Shown here one piece after another: positions 1-9,644 of a stretch of 64,000 bases of DNA. The DNA comes from Lucinisca nassula. Taxonomy: Eukaryota; Mollusca; Bivalvia; Lucinida; Lucinidae. The translations under genes were made by a program, and so were the position numbers. The stretch lies in NCBI GenBank assembly GCA_963580285.1, contig OY757023.1:90421108-90485107 (forward strand). The letters run 5' to 3'. The notes below the pieces were generated by a model. It was not told where the DNA came from and made no database searches. It saw only the letters and a list, made by a program, of their open reading frames with translations. Every line of letters begins with the position of its first letter. Position 1 is the stretch's first letter.

Positions 1-220
1 ACCTTACTGCAGACGTATCTCATTAGTTTGAATAGATATATGGCTCACGTCCATGAAATTGTGTTAGTTATGTTTTGAATTACGTGCAATGTCCTACGGA
101 TCTTATATAATTTAAAGAGGCAGTTTCCTCTTCCAAATATAAACAGAGTCAGTCTGAAAACCTTCGGGACATTGAAAGTTTGTACGATATTGATTGCGCT
201 TTACCACTCTCTAGGCTAAT

Positions 221-388
221 TCGGCAGACGACAAATTGTCAGAATTTTTCCATTTTTTTTTCTTCAGAAAACAGGATTTGACATCTCATGCAAATTGTCT
301 CCGAAGGAGACAACTTGCAAGAAATGTCAATTCTTGTTTTCTACAAAAAAAAATAAGAAAAATATTTCAAAATGTCGTCTGCTGAAAT
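221..388. repeat. fold-back (hairpin) element, about 168 bp
   Basis: The ends are inverted copies: GGCAGACGACAAATTGT near 223 and its near-complement ATGTCGTCTGCTG near 373. The inner arms also pair: ACAGGATTTGACATCTC against GAAATGTCAATTCTTGTTTT, and GCAAATTGTCTCC against GGAGACAACTTGC around an apex at about 304. No reading frame is present. It looks like a MITE. The rest of 1-760 shows no gene; the open frames there are short and without family resemblance. Confidence 0.7.
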
Positions 389-771
389 ATCCAGCATGCA
401 TAGCGTTAAAGACGCGTTAACACTTGTTTGTGAGTCGTTCTGTGCGTCTCCCAGAGGATAATAGAGATAGTAGATAATAGAGATAGTAAAGAAGATGGAA
501 GATAGGGGATAGGAGAGAAAGCAAGGGGGAAATGAATGGAAATGAAGTTACCTGCTGCAAGGACAGCACACCTTGCCCAGCTGAAAGTCAATATCAGTAA
601 GACGCCGCGGTGACGTAAGATAGGGATGGTTCGAACCACTGCGAGTTAATCGTTCTTGTCCCAGATCAGGGAGATAATGGGAATAATTTATTGGTAATTT
701 ATCTTCATTAGTATAGCCACATAAAGGCGATTCAATTTTTCATAGTATAGCCGGAGGGGTTGGGTGAATTG

Positions 772-1028
772 TGTGTGTGTGTGTGTGTGGGGGGGGGGGG
801 TCGAACTTGCGGCATTAAGATTATGGTTGCTGTGTGGGTTGAAAATAATGTTCGTACAACTGGAGGGGTAGTCACATCATTTTTTTGCAGTGGGAGGGTT
901 AATGTGGGGGGTGGGGGGGGGGGGGTCGAACTTGCGGCATTAAGATTATGGTTGCTGTGTGGGTTGAAAATAATGTTCATACAACTGGAGGGGTAGTCAC
1001 AACATTTTTTTGCAGTGGGAGGGTTAAC
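772..1028. repeat. TG/G-rich microsatellite plus two 125-bp tandem units
   Basis: A (TG)n run from 772 passes into a G-run. The sequence starting TCGAACTTGCGGCATTAAG at 801 restarts at 926 with only a few changes, a period of 125 bp. Both units carry the same G-run junction, so this is a direct tandem duplication, probably mediated by the G tract. The small reading frames over it follow the repeat and are not genes. Confidence 0.85.
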
Positions 1029-1639
1029 TGTTATGAAATTAGGGGATAACTGTACTGAAAATTGTCATTTGGGGTGGTAAATCGGAGGTTTTACGGTCGG
1101 AAATTTCGTTTTACGGCGACGCGGTCCATTTATGGATATCCATAATTCGAATTATGGATATCTATCAATATGGATTAAATAGTAAAACAGCACCCCATAG
1201 TTCCCGCCTACATTTGAGTTAGTTGAATCACTGTCCCGCTGGTTCTGCTAGCCAAAGGGACTGGCGACTTTGTTGGACATGGAGGCCTGATAGGCACCAA
1301 AGAAAGAGAAACGCCGTGTCAATGTCGATGCACAGTACTGTTGAAGGTATGCATGTTTTTAACAGGCAAACAACGAGCCAGTCATCATCAGTGCAACCAA
1401 ATCACAATATATGCAAAACGCAATAGTTATGCATGTTTCGGATATGTAACGAGTAAGCAGCATCGCATCATCATGGCCTAGGTGTTAGGTGGTGACATTA
1501 CAGTTCTTGTTGAACGAATGCATGCATCTAACAGGCTCCCAAGGAATACGAACCGTCGTATCGACGTCGTTATACGGTACAAGTTCCCAACAGGCACACG
1601 AGTAAGCAATGTCGTATCAACATCGACAGTACATAGTGA

Positions 1640-1818
1640 ACGTATTCACCTTTTTTGCATCATCTGCTGGTTCCTAGTCTGAAGATTATCAATGTTGGAA
1701 AAACAGGTAAGCAGACCCCCCTGACCTTGAAAGGTCAGGGGGGGTCTGGTTACCTGTTTTTCAAATATTGACAATGTGCAAGCTGGGAGCCAGCAAATAA
1801 TGCAAATGTGGTGAATGC
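1640..1818. repeat. fold-back element, copy 1
   Basis: The central arms AGACCCCCCTGACCTT and AAGGTCAGGGGGGTCT form a near-perfect hairpin around 1731. Pairing continues outward through GGAAAAACAGGTAA / TTACCTGTTTTTC and then GCATCATCTGCTGG / CCAGCAAATAATGC. Arms are about 85-90 bp. A sister copy is at 1925-2092. Confidence 0.8.
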
Positions 1819-1924
1819 ATGTTTCCAACAGGAAACAAGTCAGCAACATCATAATATCATCTATTGCCGGACAAAGCCGGAAAATACAAATGTCCTAGGA
1901 AATGGATGTAGAAATGTATGCGGA

Positions 1925-2092
1925 ACCATATTTGCATTATTTGCTGGCTCCAGGCTTGCACATTGTCAATATTGGAAAAACAGGTAACCAGACCCCCCTG
2001 ACCTTTCAAGGTCAGGGGGGTCTGGTTACCTGTTTTTCTAACACTGATAACCTTCAGGCTAGGAACCAGCAGATAATGCAAATAAGGTGAAT
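1925..2092. repeat. fold-back element, copy 2
   Basis: It has the same architecture as 1640-1818: CAGACCCCCCTGACCTT and its complement meet at about 2005, with outer arms GCATTATTTGCTGG / CCAGCAGATAATGC. The two copies share arms and flanks, so they form one small MITE family or a local duplication. Confidence 0.8.
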
Positions 2093-2984
2093 GCGGAATA
2101 TGTGTTTTACATGCCGGGGTGGTAGGTAGGTTTTCGCGAACCTATGCATCTTTTGCAATGGTGTTGCAGTACATAAAAATGTAAGCAACATCTTACCGAT
2201 GACAGTACATACAGAACGTACGTTTGTTTCCAACAAGCCCATGACGTATCAACGCCTATCCGACTTAACCCATATATGCTTAGCGGTCCTTTTTTTTGGC
2301 AATGGCAAACAGTGCAGACCCATATCAGCAGCATCTGATCTGGGGCTACACTGTTTGCTTAAAGTACAAATATTTTTTCAAAACTTACCAAGAGCAAGAA
2401 AAACCTGCCACCCCTATAATTGGAAATGGACCACTCCAAACTTATTAGGTGGGAGACTCCATTGTCATATTTGGGTTTAAATTAATGGCAATACATGTTC
2501 TGCTACGTCGTATCATCGTCTATGCAAAGAAATGACCGTAAATGCTCAACTCTTGCATGTGTCCGTCAGGCTAAAAAGTTAGCAACAACCTGGTAGTACA
2601 AGTTCAATGTATACAAGGGAAACAGCGAGAAAACTCGTCGTATAAACGTTGAACGTTTGCAAGTTTCCAACAGGCACACATAAGTTAGACGTTGATGAAT
2701 GGCGATGACAGTACGCATATGTAGAACATATGGGACATGTTGCAAGAATGCAACGTCGAATCAAGGTAATCTTTCCAGAAAACTCCTGAACTTTGATGCG
2801 CAATACAAGTATATGATTTGCACTGGCTGGGCGGCCAAAACAGTGAAGTGCGGGAGCTGGAGACTAAGTGAGCCTCGGGCACAAGTGGGTGTCCTTGCCA
2901 GAGGCTGGGGTGACTCTGGTGTGTAAATTTTTATCATTTTGGTCACAAAGTAGGAATTACATGTATATGTAATGAATTATCAGT

Positions 2985-3325
2985 TTTGGGTATTTTATTG
3001 ATGTGTAAGCTCTGACGAATCACTCGCCAACTTAGCGGCTTCATGCGGATTTACACATCAATAAAATCCACAAAAATAAATTCATTTTTATAGTAAATCG
3101 TGGGCCCATTTTTCTCTATAACATATGGGGTTTATATAAGAAATGAATTTTATTTTTCTGTTGTTCATGAGTTTTAAGTATGAACACAGTTGGTCGGGTG
3201 CAAAGTAAATGAACCTCGAAGGGGTTCATGTATACTTTGCTAGCAACCCGCTGTCATTCATACTTTCATGAAAAGCAGGAAAATTAAGTTTATTTTTCAA
3301 ATTTACATTCTTTGCCCCATATCAC
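2985..3325. repeat. two adjacent hairpin elements
   Basis: The first (about 2989-3072) has terminal arms ATTTTATTGATGTGTAA and TTACACATCAATAAAAT. The second (about 3112-3323) has ends ATATGGGGTTTATAT / TTGCCCCATAT and inner arms AGTATGAACACAG / CTGTCATTCATACT plus GCAAAGTAAATGAACC / GGTTCATGTATACTTTGC. Both are non-coding MITE-like structures. Confidence 0.7.
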
Positions 3326-3618
3326 TGGGCGAAAAAATGCTTATAGGGCAAACTTTTAAAGCTGAAAAACATTTACACGCTGTTTTTCTACAAAGAGCGG
3401 AACATCTTTGACGTCACCAATGCCCCCCAGAGAACCATGGTTTAGACTGACGTCAAGTGACATCACTGAAAATCATGTGACTCGATGCATTCATGAAAGA
3501 ATGAACTACTTTGTTTTCTATAGTTTTAAATTAGACTTTACACTGGAAATATAAATATAAGGGGTGAACAATAGAGCACTGGAATTGGTTTGGTTTAGTG
3601 TTAACTGCCTGTCAACTT

Positions 3619-3790
3619 TTAACCCTTAAGCTGCCGAGAAAAACAACATATGAAAATGTCGCCTGCTTATGTCGTCTGCTGAATCTTCTTGCAATTTTTA
3701 AAACAGGCAAACAGTGTGGGCCAGGTCAGACTGCTCCTAGACCTAGACCTGTATCCACAATGCTTGTAAAAAAGATCACTGTTAAGGTAT
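3619..3790. mobile_element. TTAA-bounded MITE fragment (family d, GTCGTCTGCTG type)
   Basis: It starts TTAACCCTTAAGCTGCCGAG, followed by CATATGAAAATGTCGCC, GTCGTCTGCTGAATCTTC and then the shared core GCAAACAGTGTGGGCCAGG. Related copies lie at 53393, 54331 and 60374. The right part is degenerate. Confidence 0.5.
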
Positions 3791-3894
3791 TCTGCAGATG
3801 GCAAAGCAGATGACAATGGTCGTGACTGACAGTTTATGGATTAAATTGTTTGAGCCTGTCAATTTACTTATAAACTACACTTTTCCTGGCCAAC

Positions 3895-4232
3895 AATATT
3901 CCTTCTTCACATAACGCAAACACGCCTGTACAAATACATTGCCATTTTTATCGCCGAAAAAATGAAAATTTCATGATGAAAAATTGTGATATTTTTCTTA
4001 TTTCTGCTCAAAATATAGATTGTGGGCACTCGTTAGAACCGCCTCATTCTGCTCATACTATAGATTGTGGGCACTCGTTAGTTGAGGCGGTTCTAATGAG
4101 TACCCACAATCTATATTTTAGAGCAGAAATAAGAAAAATAAGGTTTACCCCCGGAAACCCCAGTTTTAGTATATAAAAGTGCAGTTCAAGGGGGTCAAAA
4201 TTATATAGGCATGTTTTCGTGGTGAGAATCTG
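3895..4232. mobile_element. palindromic MITE, GAAAACACGCC family (N5), near full length
   Basis: The end near 3905 reads CGCAAACACGCCTGTACAA and the other end, near 4220, is the inverted ATATAGGCATGTTTTCGTG. The centre is an imperfect palindrome built from TTGTGGGCACTCGTTAGAAC, GAGGCGGTTCTAATGAGTAC and TTATTTCTGCTC/GAGCAGAAATAAG arms. Similar copies occur at 5605, 16190, 28487, 35920 and 37500. Confidence 0.75.
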
Positions 4233-4374
4233 AAAAACTGCCTTTTTGAATCAACACAGGAAAGAATTTAATAACCATATATTTTCCATGATCATTCTCC
4301 ATGAAACAAATATGATATCAGATACAGAGGGGATTCACATTACAAAAACACATCTGTGCGACATAGTGCATTTT

Positions 4375-4640
4375 CCACATCTGCAAAATGGCTACTTTTC
4401 TGATGAAATTTTTTGATATTTTTTTTATTTATACTGCAAACATAAGTTGCGGATGTTCATTAGAACCGCCACAGTGAGGCCGTTCTAACGAGCACCCACA
4501 ACCTATGTCGAACCGCCTCAATGTGGCAGTTCTAATGAGCACCCACAACCTATGCCTTGGAGCAGGAATAAGAAAGATAATGTATACCCCTGTAAACCAC
4601 AGTTTTCTCTATATAAAGTGGGGTTTGGGGAGTGTTGATT
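4375..4640. mobile_element. N5-related palindromic MITE, diverged copy
   Basis: It contains the hairpin core (TTAGAACCGCC...GGCCGTTCTAACGAGCACC, repeated once more with ACCGCCTCAATGTGGCAGTT) and the flank CAAAATGGCTACTTTTCTGA, also seen at 16210, 32390 and 41675. No coding sequence. Confidence 0.6.
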
Positions 4641-5057
4641 TCACAGACTTATTCATATGATGATATCGTGACCTGACCTCCTCGGAACCAGTCTGAGGCA
4701 AGCAGGTGAGCCACTACGGCTGGCAGTGCATAACTTGAAACTGACAAAAATTGTGTTCATAATATGATCAAAATCCAACCTGATATGAAAAAAAACAAAA
4801 CAACAACAAAGTATCCATATTTCATTCTTTTATTATAAAATATAATTTGATACATTCTGATTAATACACAATTAATTTGGATGGCCAGCAGCCCATTGCA
4901 TAGTTTTCTGAACTCTTATTCCAATTGATGAGATACATATCTGTGCTGCAAGGGTTGTTTGTGTCTCGCTATTGAGGAAAATCAAGTAAATGTAGTAAAC
5001 AAATGCCACCAGACTTCGCCCACAAACACAATTGATGCTATGACTGTCAAGAGCCAG

Positions 5058-5301
5058 GGGCCAGTTGTTCAAAACTAACGACGTCGTTAGTTAACGTATC
5101 GTTAAAACTTTGATCATTTGTTATGGCAAATATGCTCATATTTTTGCTGAAAAAAATGTGAGCAGCTTTTGCAGTGGCAAAACCTGCTCAAATTTTATTC
5201 AGCAAAAATAGAAAAATTTTAAATATTAAACTTGCTAGGACAGCTAACAATATGACCACTAACGAGCTTGTTAAGCTATCGATGCTTTGAACAACTGGGC
5301 C
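5058..5301. mobile_element. PIF/Harbinger-like MITE with CAG target duplication
   Basis: Terminal inverted repeats are GGGCCAGTTGTTCAAA and TTTGAACAACTGGGCC. The flanking trinucleotide CAG (5055-5057 and 5302-5304) is duplicated. Inside are AACTAACGACGTCGTTAGTT and an arm resembling GTGAGCAGCTTTTGC. Sister copies of almost the same length lie at 44238 and 60931, and a truncated one at 5918. Confidence 0.75.
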
Positions 5302-5363
5302 CAGGTTATCTTACTTTGTGGGAGTACTGTATTTACCGTATGTATTTGTATAAAGGCCTAAGC

Positions 5364-5440
5364 AGAGCGTGTAGATGAAGATGAGATGCTACAGAATGCG
5401 ACATCTCATCATGGTCTACACTGTTTGTTACTCATCCAGC
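5364..5440. repeat. core hairpin of the GCAAACAGTG MITE group
   Basis: GTAGATGAAGATGAGATGC and GCGACATCTCATCATGG pair imperfectly, followed by GTCTACACTGTTTG. This is the recurrent core seen more than 20 times in the window. Confidence 0.5.
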
Positions 5441-5604
5441 TGATTTTGACACAACATTGGGCAGTAAATTGTACTTGTTTAACTTCAGAACAATTATGGT
5501 ATGGCATTGAGGTGCCTGAATACTTAGGATAAATATGGTATTTCCAGGTTATGCAGCAAAGAACTGCTTTGGCTTTCCCACATCAGTCCTATGACAGTCT
5601 GAAC

Positions 5605-5888
5605 ATACAATATGAAAACATGCCTATACAAATAAATTGTAACCTTTATCACCGAAAAAATGAAAATTTCAAGGTGAAAAATTGTGATACTTTTCTTATT
5701 TCTGCTCAAAATAGAGATTGTGGGTACTTGTTAGAACCGCATCATCGAGGCGGTTCTATCGAGTACCAACAATCTATATTTTAGAGCAGAAATAAGAAAA
5801 ATAAGGTTTATCCCTGTAAACCCAAGTTTTTCTATATAAAAGTGGGGTTCAAGGGGGGTCAAAATTATATAGGTGTGTTTTCCTGATG
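5605..5888. mobile_element. palindromic MITE, N5 family, near full length
   Basis: Ends are GAAAACATGCCTATACAA (5611) and TATATAGGTGTGTTTTC (5866). The central palindrome GTACTTGTTAGAACCGCATC / GAGGCGGTTCTATCGAGTAC is flanked by TTATTTCTGCTC and GAGCAGAAATAAG. The AGTGGGGTTCAAGGGG block near 5840 recurs in other copies. Confidence 0.8.
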
Positions 5889-5917
5889 CAATGATATGTC
5901 TCAGTCGCAGAATAGCA

Positions 5918-6034
5918 TTTGCAAAAGCTGCTTACATTTTTTCAGCAAAAATATTAGTATTTTCACCATACTGAATGACCAAAGTTGTAAAGATGCAATA
6001 GCTAACGACGTTGTTAGTTTTGAACAACTGGCCC
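5918..6034. mobile_element. truncated PIF/Harbinger-like MITE
   Basis: Only one half is present: GCAAAAGCTGCTTACATTTT, then AGCTAACGACGTTGTTAG and the terminal TTTGAACAACTGGCCC followed by CTG. It matches the complement of the intact copies at 5058 and 60931. Confidence 0.65.
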
Positions 6035-6299
6035 CTGATGAATTCAAATAAGTAATTGCAATCAGAGGCTGTATAAAATGCATCTCTACAGCAGAACTAA
6101 TTCTCATGGTTCAAAAGGAGTTCAAACACCCGAAGTTTGATTATGTAGCTCTGAAGTAATGAAAATCACTGAATGTGCGCATTACCGTATTTACTCTTTG
6201 AGTATTCAGACACCTCAACTCTTTTCCATACTTGTTCTAAAACTTGCACAAGTACAATTTACTACCCGATGGCTGATGTTGTACAGTGCAATTCTGCAA

Positions 6300-6478
6300 T
6301 TAAGACCACCTAAAATTAAGACTAATACTGCTTTTAACATCTTATTTAGTAGGTTGCATTTATTCTTTCTTTGTGTTTTCTGCATACAGTGTCCTCTGGT
6401 CATGGACCACTTTTGGGACTGTTCAAAAGTGGTCTTAAAGACCACTTTTGAACAGTCCCAAAGGTGGTCTTAATATAG
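6300..6478. repeat. GACCAC hairpin repeat
   Basis: GACCACTTTTGGGACTGTTC / GAACAGTCCCAAAGGTGGTC form a hairpin centred near 6437. AATTAAGACCACC at 6299 suggests a larger MITE ending GGTGGTCTTAATATAG. It lies downstream of the GSTK1 stop, so it may be in the 3' UTR or beyond it. A minus-strand AATAAA (plus TTTATT, 6359-6364) is a possible polyadenylation signal 286 bp after the stop. Confidence 0.55.
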
Positions 6479-6501
6479 GAACTTTACTGTATATAAAACA
6501 T

Positions 6502-6590
6502 AGCAAACAGTGAAGACCTTGAAGAGACATTGCATTCCACAGCATCTCATCTGGGTCTACACTGTTTCCTAAGGCCTATCTGTCTAAATA
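6502..6590. repeat. core hairpin of the GCAAACAGTG MITE group
   Basis: GCAAACAGTGAAGACCTTG and ATCTGGGTCTACACTGTTT are inverted copies flanking GCATTCCACAGCATCTC. AGGCCTATCTGTC follows, the flank used by subfamily a. Confidence 0.6.
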
Positions 6591-6649
6591 CATGTGCACT
6601 TGTAAAATATGGTATGTCAGAGGCAGACTTGTATGCAATGTTTTGCAAT

Positions 6650-6696
6650 TCATAGTTTGCTCTGTGTGCCTGGGGTCGGTCCTTCCCATTTTTCAC
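6650..6696 (-). CDS. GSTK1: GSTK1-like exon 8 (terminal coding exon)
   Basis: On the minus strand a TTATTTTCAG acceptor ends at 6697. The exon completes a split Gly codon and reads EKWEGPTPGTQSKL then TGA at 6650-6652. The GEKW-x-GP-x-P ending is the conserved C-terminus of GST kappa, which caps the thioredoxin-like domain. Entry phase 1 fits the single G left by exon 7. The coding part is only 47 bp, so an automatic gene finder could miss it, and the 3' UTR continues toward lower coordinates. Intron 7, between this exon and exon 7, is about 7.8 kb. Confidence 0.88.
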
Positions 6697-6767
6697 CTGA
6701 AAATAACAGAAAGGTTATATTCAACATGATAACATGCCCATGTGTTACAATGTATTCTTTAATGGCC

Positions 6768-6961
6768 TTAACTCTTATCCTGCTGAATAAATTAAGACAC
6801 ATTTCTGACTATCAGCCAAACAATGCTTGATGTAATGTTTCATTCAAATTCACAAACTGAATGACAAACAATGTAGATCCTGGTTAATCAGAAGCCATCT
6901 GACGTGGATCTACAATGTTTGCAAAGGTAGGGATTGTGGTGTTCAGTGGGATAAGGGTTAA
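6768..6961. mobile_element. TTAA-bounded MITE (family b)
   Basis: It is bounded by TTAACTCTTATCCTGCTGAA and CAGTGGGATAAGGGTTAA. The centre is the core hairpin AACAATGTAGATCCTGG ... GTGGATCTACAATGTTTGC with GAAGCCATCTGA. Intact relatives of 213 bp lie at 32548, 55622 and 60140. Confidence 0.75.
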
Positions 6962-6984
6962 AACTAGAAAATTTCAGTGTTAGT

Positions 6985-8006
6985 TCTATTTTCTGCCTCA
7001 AACACAGACTGTGTGTGCTTTCTTAGAACTTCCTCACAGTGAGGCAGTTAATTCTAGCCTCACGTTGAGCACACTGGTAAAGGCAAGCGCGCAGAGTAAG
7101 GAACAAACCCACAGGATTAGGAAATTTTTCCGCTCAGGATAAGGAAGAAAATGGCGGAATCGGCATCACAAGTGCAGGTTTGTTGTTGTTCTAGATCTCG
7201 TGTTATGGTTACTAATCAATACGGCTGCTCACATTAGCTTCACGGAAGACACATATTATTCACAAATGTATCTTGGATGTTCCGAATTCGACAGTTACAG
7301 CCAGTCAAACGGAGAACCGGACACAGTGGAGCTACTCAACCACGAAATCTCATTATTTTACATGAAACGCTGTTCTGGGAAGATGAAATGCACTTTTTTG
7401 TTGGTTGTAGACATGCACATGATAAATCGGACTGTTGCAAATATGATTTAAGTAAAATTGGAAATTGAAAGGCCCACAGTGAGAAATCCTAGTTCCATTT
7501 TCAATACAACGCTCACGGGCAAGGAAATGGGTACAACGCATATGATAAGACACAAAATTTTCCTGGGAAAGTGGTAGTTGTATGGTCGTAGCACTAGTAA
7601 ATTTCCATCTCAGATTAGGTTTTCCGATATTAATAATTAGTCCTACATAGCTTAAAGCACCAGTTGTGACCTTTAGGAAACGTTCAAAGTTTGTGTGACT
7701 TGTCTTGGCATGTGCATTGCTCTGGTTCTAGCAATATAATACCCCCCACCCCCCAAAACACACACACATTATGAATCTTGGACGATGGGGCCGGACGATT
7801 TTCCCTAGGACAATTCGGCCTAGGACAATTTGGCCAGCAAAAAATATAGGGTAGGACAATTTGGCCAGGTTAATATAACGTCCAGTTCAAATTGACAATT
7901 TATTGTTTTGGGTTTGTTTTCAGTAATACATGTGGATGGAACAATTTAAAGAAGATTTTAATCAAAATCTATTTAAAAATTTTATTTTGTTTTTAAACTA
8001 TATCTT
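6985..8006. other. intron 7 sequence with no convincing gene
   Basis: A diverged N5-type hairpin (GTGTGTGCTTTCTTAGAACT / GTTAATTCTAGCCTC) occupies about 6985-7080. An ATG in good context at 7151 opens nine codons before a possible GTTTGT donor, but no partner exon is seen. Two overlapping frames of 63-83 codons at 7200-7468 resemble nothing known. Short GGACAATTTGGCC repeats sit at 7790-7880. Otherwise nothing is recognised. Confidence 0.4.
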
Positions 8007-8305
8007 TACGTCCCCCGGCCATCGGGGCTTGAAGAAATAAATGGGCTGCATGATGCTTCCACGCAGAGCTGAAAGCGACCGCACACGAGTACTGGAAAAC
8101 CGCTTAGAGGATCTAAGCCTGCCCAGGCAAGGCAGTGCAAGTCGGTCCGTCTATGCTTATAAACCCTATTGGTTTCATTGGGCGGCAGGGCTTGAGATGT
8201 CATTTCATCTCGATGTCGGGTAAAAGTCCAACAAAATTGGAAGCAACATCTCCAAAATGACCTATACAGTGTTGACGGGGACGTTAAACCTCAAATCAAA
8301 CAAAA
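8007..8305 (+). mobile_element. SINE-B retroposon
   Basis: About 300 bp starting in a CCCCGGCCATCGGGGCTTG segment. It continues through GCATGATGCTTCCACGCAG, a TCGGGTAAAAGTCC-type block, and ends GACGTTAAACCTCAAATC plus an AAAC-rich tail. Twelve copies occur in this window. Short frames crossing it are not genes. Confidence 0.8.
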
Positions 8306-8888
8306 ACTATATCTTTAAGCCTGTGATATTATGACTGTCCAAAATCGTTAGTAGCAAAGACATAATAATTGATAACTATACAAAAAAGTAGATAAATTTA
8401 ATGAATATGTTTAAACTTGTTGGAAGACATGATCAATTAGCACTTGGTCAACTGGCTGGCTGATTTGTTGACTAGTCATGTTTCCTTGCTTTCTTAATTA
8501 CCTTTTTCACACTTAAATTGTTGGTTTTGTTTGTTTGTGTATACATTGTGATATTTTTCATTAACTCTTAACATGGACCCACAACATATTTTTAGGATTG
8601 TGTAAAACAAACCCTTGTTATGATGTGTTCCAAAGATAATTTGGGATAAACTTCCTTATTTCTTGTCAGTATTATATGTTGTGGCTGAACTTTATAATAG
8701 CCTCGGATGAGGCATCAGTTTACTCTGTACCCACAACAATGTTTTGAATAATAACAGTGTGGATCAAGATCACACTGCACACACGTTTGAATGAAATACA
8801 CACAATTTAGTTTTACTGTACATTAAATGAATTGAAGGTATCTGAGTGTGTTCTGTTTTATTTTATTTTTGTCTCCCCTATCTCTCTA
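8306..8888. other. AT-rich interval, no gene seen
   Basis: There is a weak relic of an N5-like hairpin at about 8575-8755 (GGACCCACAACATATTTTTA against ATGTTGTGG and TACCCACAACAATG). No exon, tRNA or repeat array is recognised. Confidence 0.35.
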
Positions 8889-9034
8889 GGCCGGCCTCGG
8901 TAGCTCAGTCGGGTGCGCGTCGGATTGGACGTGGGTTCGATACCTACCAGGGTCGATGGATATGGCCTGGATGAAGACAGAAAGGTCTTAAAAACACTTC
9001 CTGGACTTTGTCCAGCCCAGATTAACTGAGTTGT
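8889..9034 (+). mobile_element. tRNA-derived SINE
   Basis: The head GGCCTCGGTAGCTCAGTCGG followed by GTGGGTTCGATACCTACC supplies A-box and B-box-like promoter elements. A body ending TGGACTTTGTCCAGCCCAG and TTAACTGAGTTG follows. It is not a functional tRNA, since no cloverleaf forms. A SINE-B is inserted in its tail. Confidence 0.75.
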
Positions 9035-9301
9035 TTGTTTGTTTGTTTGATTTGATTTGACGTTGCTTCCAATTTTGTGGGACTTTTACCCGACATTGAA
9101 ATGAAATGACATCTCAAGCCATGTTGCCCAATGAAACCAATAGGGTTTATTAGCATGGACGGTCCGCCTCGCACCGCGGTTCCTGGACAGGCTTAGATCC
9201 TCTAAGCGGTTCACCAGTACTAGTGTGCGGGCCGGGTTCAGCTCTGCGTGGAAGCATCATGCAGCCCATATATTTCTTCAAGCCCCTATGGGCGGGGGCC
9301 T
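9035..9301 (-). mobile_element. SINE-B retroposon with 14-bp target duplication
   Basis: The perfect duplication ATTAACTGAGTTGT lies at 9021-9034 and 9302-9315, placing this minus-strand SINE-B inside the tail of the tRNA SINE. Body landmarks in plus orientation are GACGTTGCTTCCAATTTTG and GGAAGCATCATGCAGCCC. Confidence 0.85.
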
Positions 9302-9644
9302 ATTAACTGAGTTGTAATGAATAGTTTTATAAGGAGTGTCATCAAAGATTTGCATTTTTATAAAGACTAGAAATGTGTCCAAAGGAAATGGTTGCCCCCA
9401 CTCGGTAGTAAAAATAAGAAAAAATAAATACAAATTTCTCATGCTACCTTGGAAACGGACACAGATACAGGCTCTATATGCCCTTTCCATCATCCTTTGA
9501 ATGGTGGGGGCATAGAAATATCTATCCAAAACTGAATACTATTTCAGAGGACCCTTGCTGCAATGACAGTATTTGTTCCTTAACAACCTGCCGCTATAGT
9601 GAATTTGCCGCTATAAAGAACCTCTGTAAGGAGTAGCATATAGC

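Larger units (their letters stand above)
1300..2760. repeat. degenerate minisatellite-like region
   Basis: A motif of roughly 60-70 bp recurs loosely: a GAACGTATGCATG-like block, TTTCCAACAGGCACACGAGT, then AGCAACGTCGTATCAACATCG and GATGACAGTAC. Recognisable copies lie near 1310, 1505, 1575, 1815, 2200 and 2650. The copies are diverged and irregularly spaced, and two fold-back elements (1640-1818, 1925-2092) are embedded. No coding exon is recognised. Confidence 0.5.

Noticed and set aside
7151..7177. ATG in good context (GAAAATGGCGG) followed by a possible GTTTGT donor, as a first exon
   Set aside because: Only nine codons and no matching second exon in phase; cannot be supported without transcript data.
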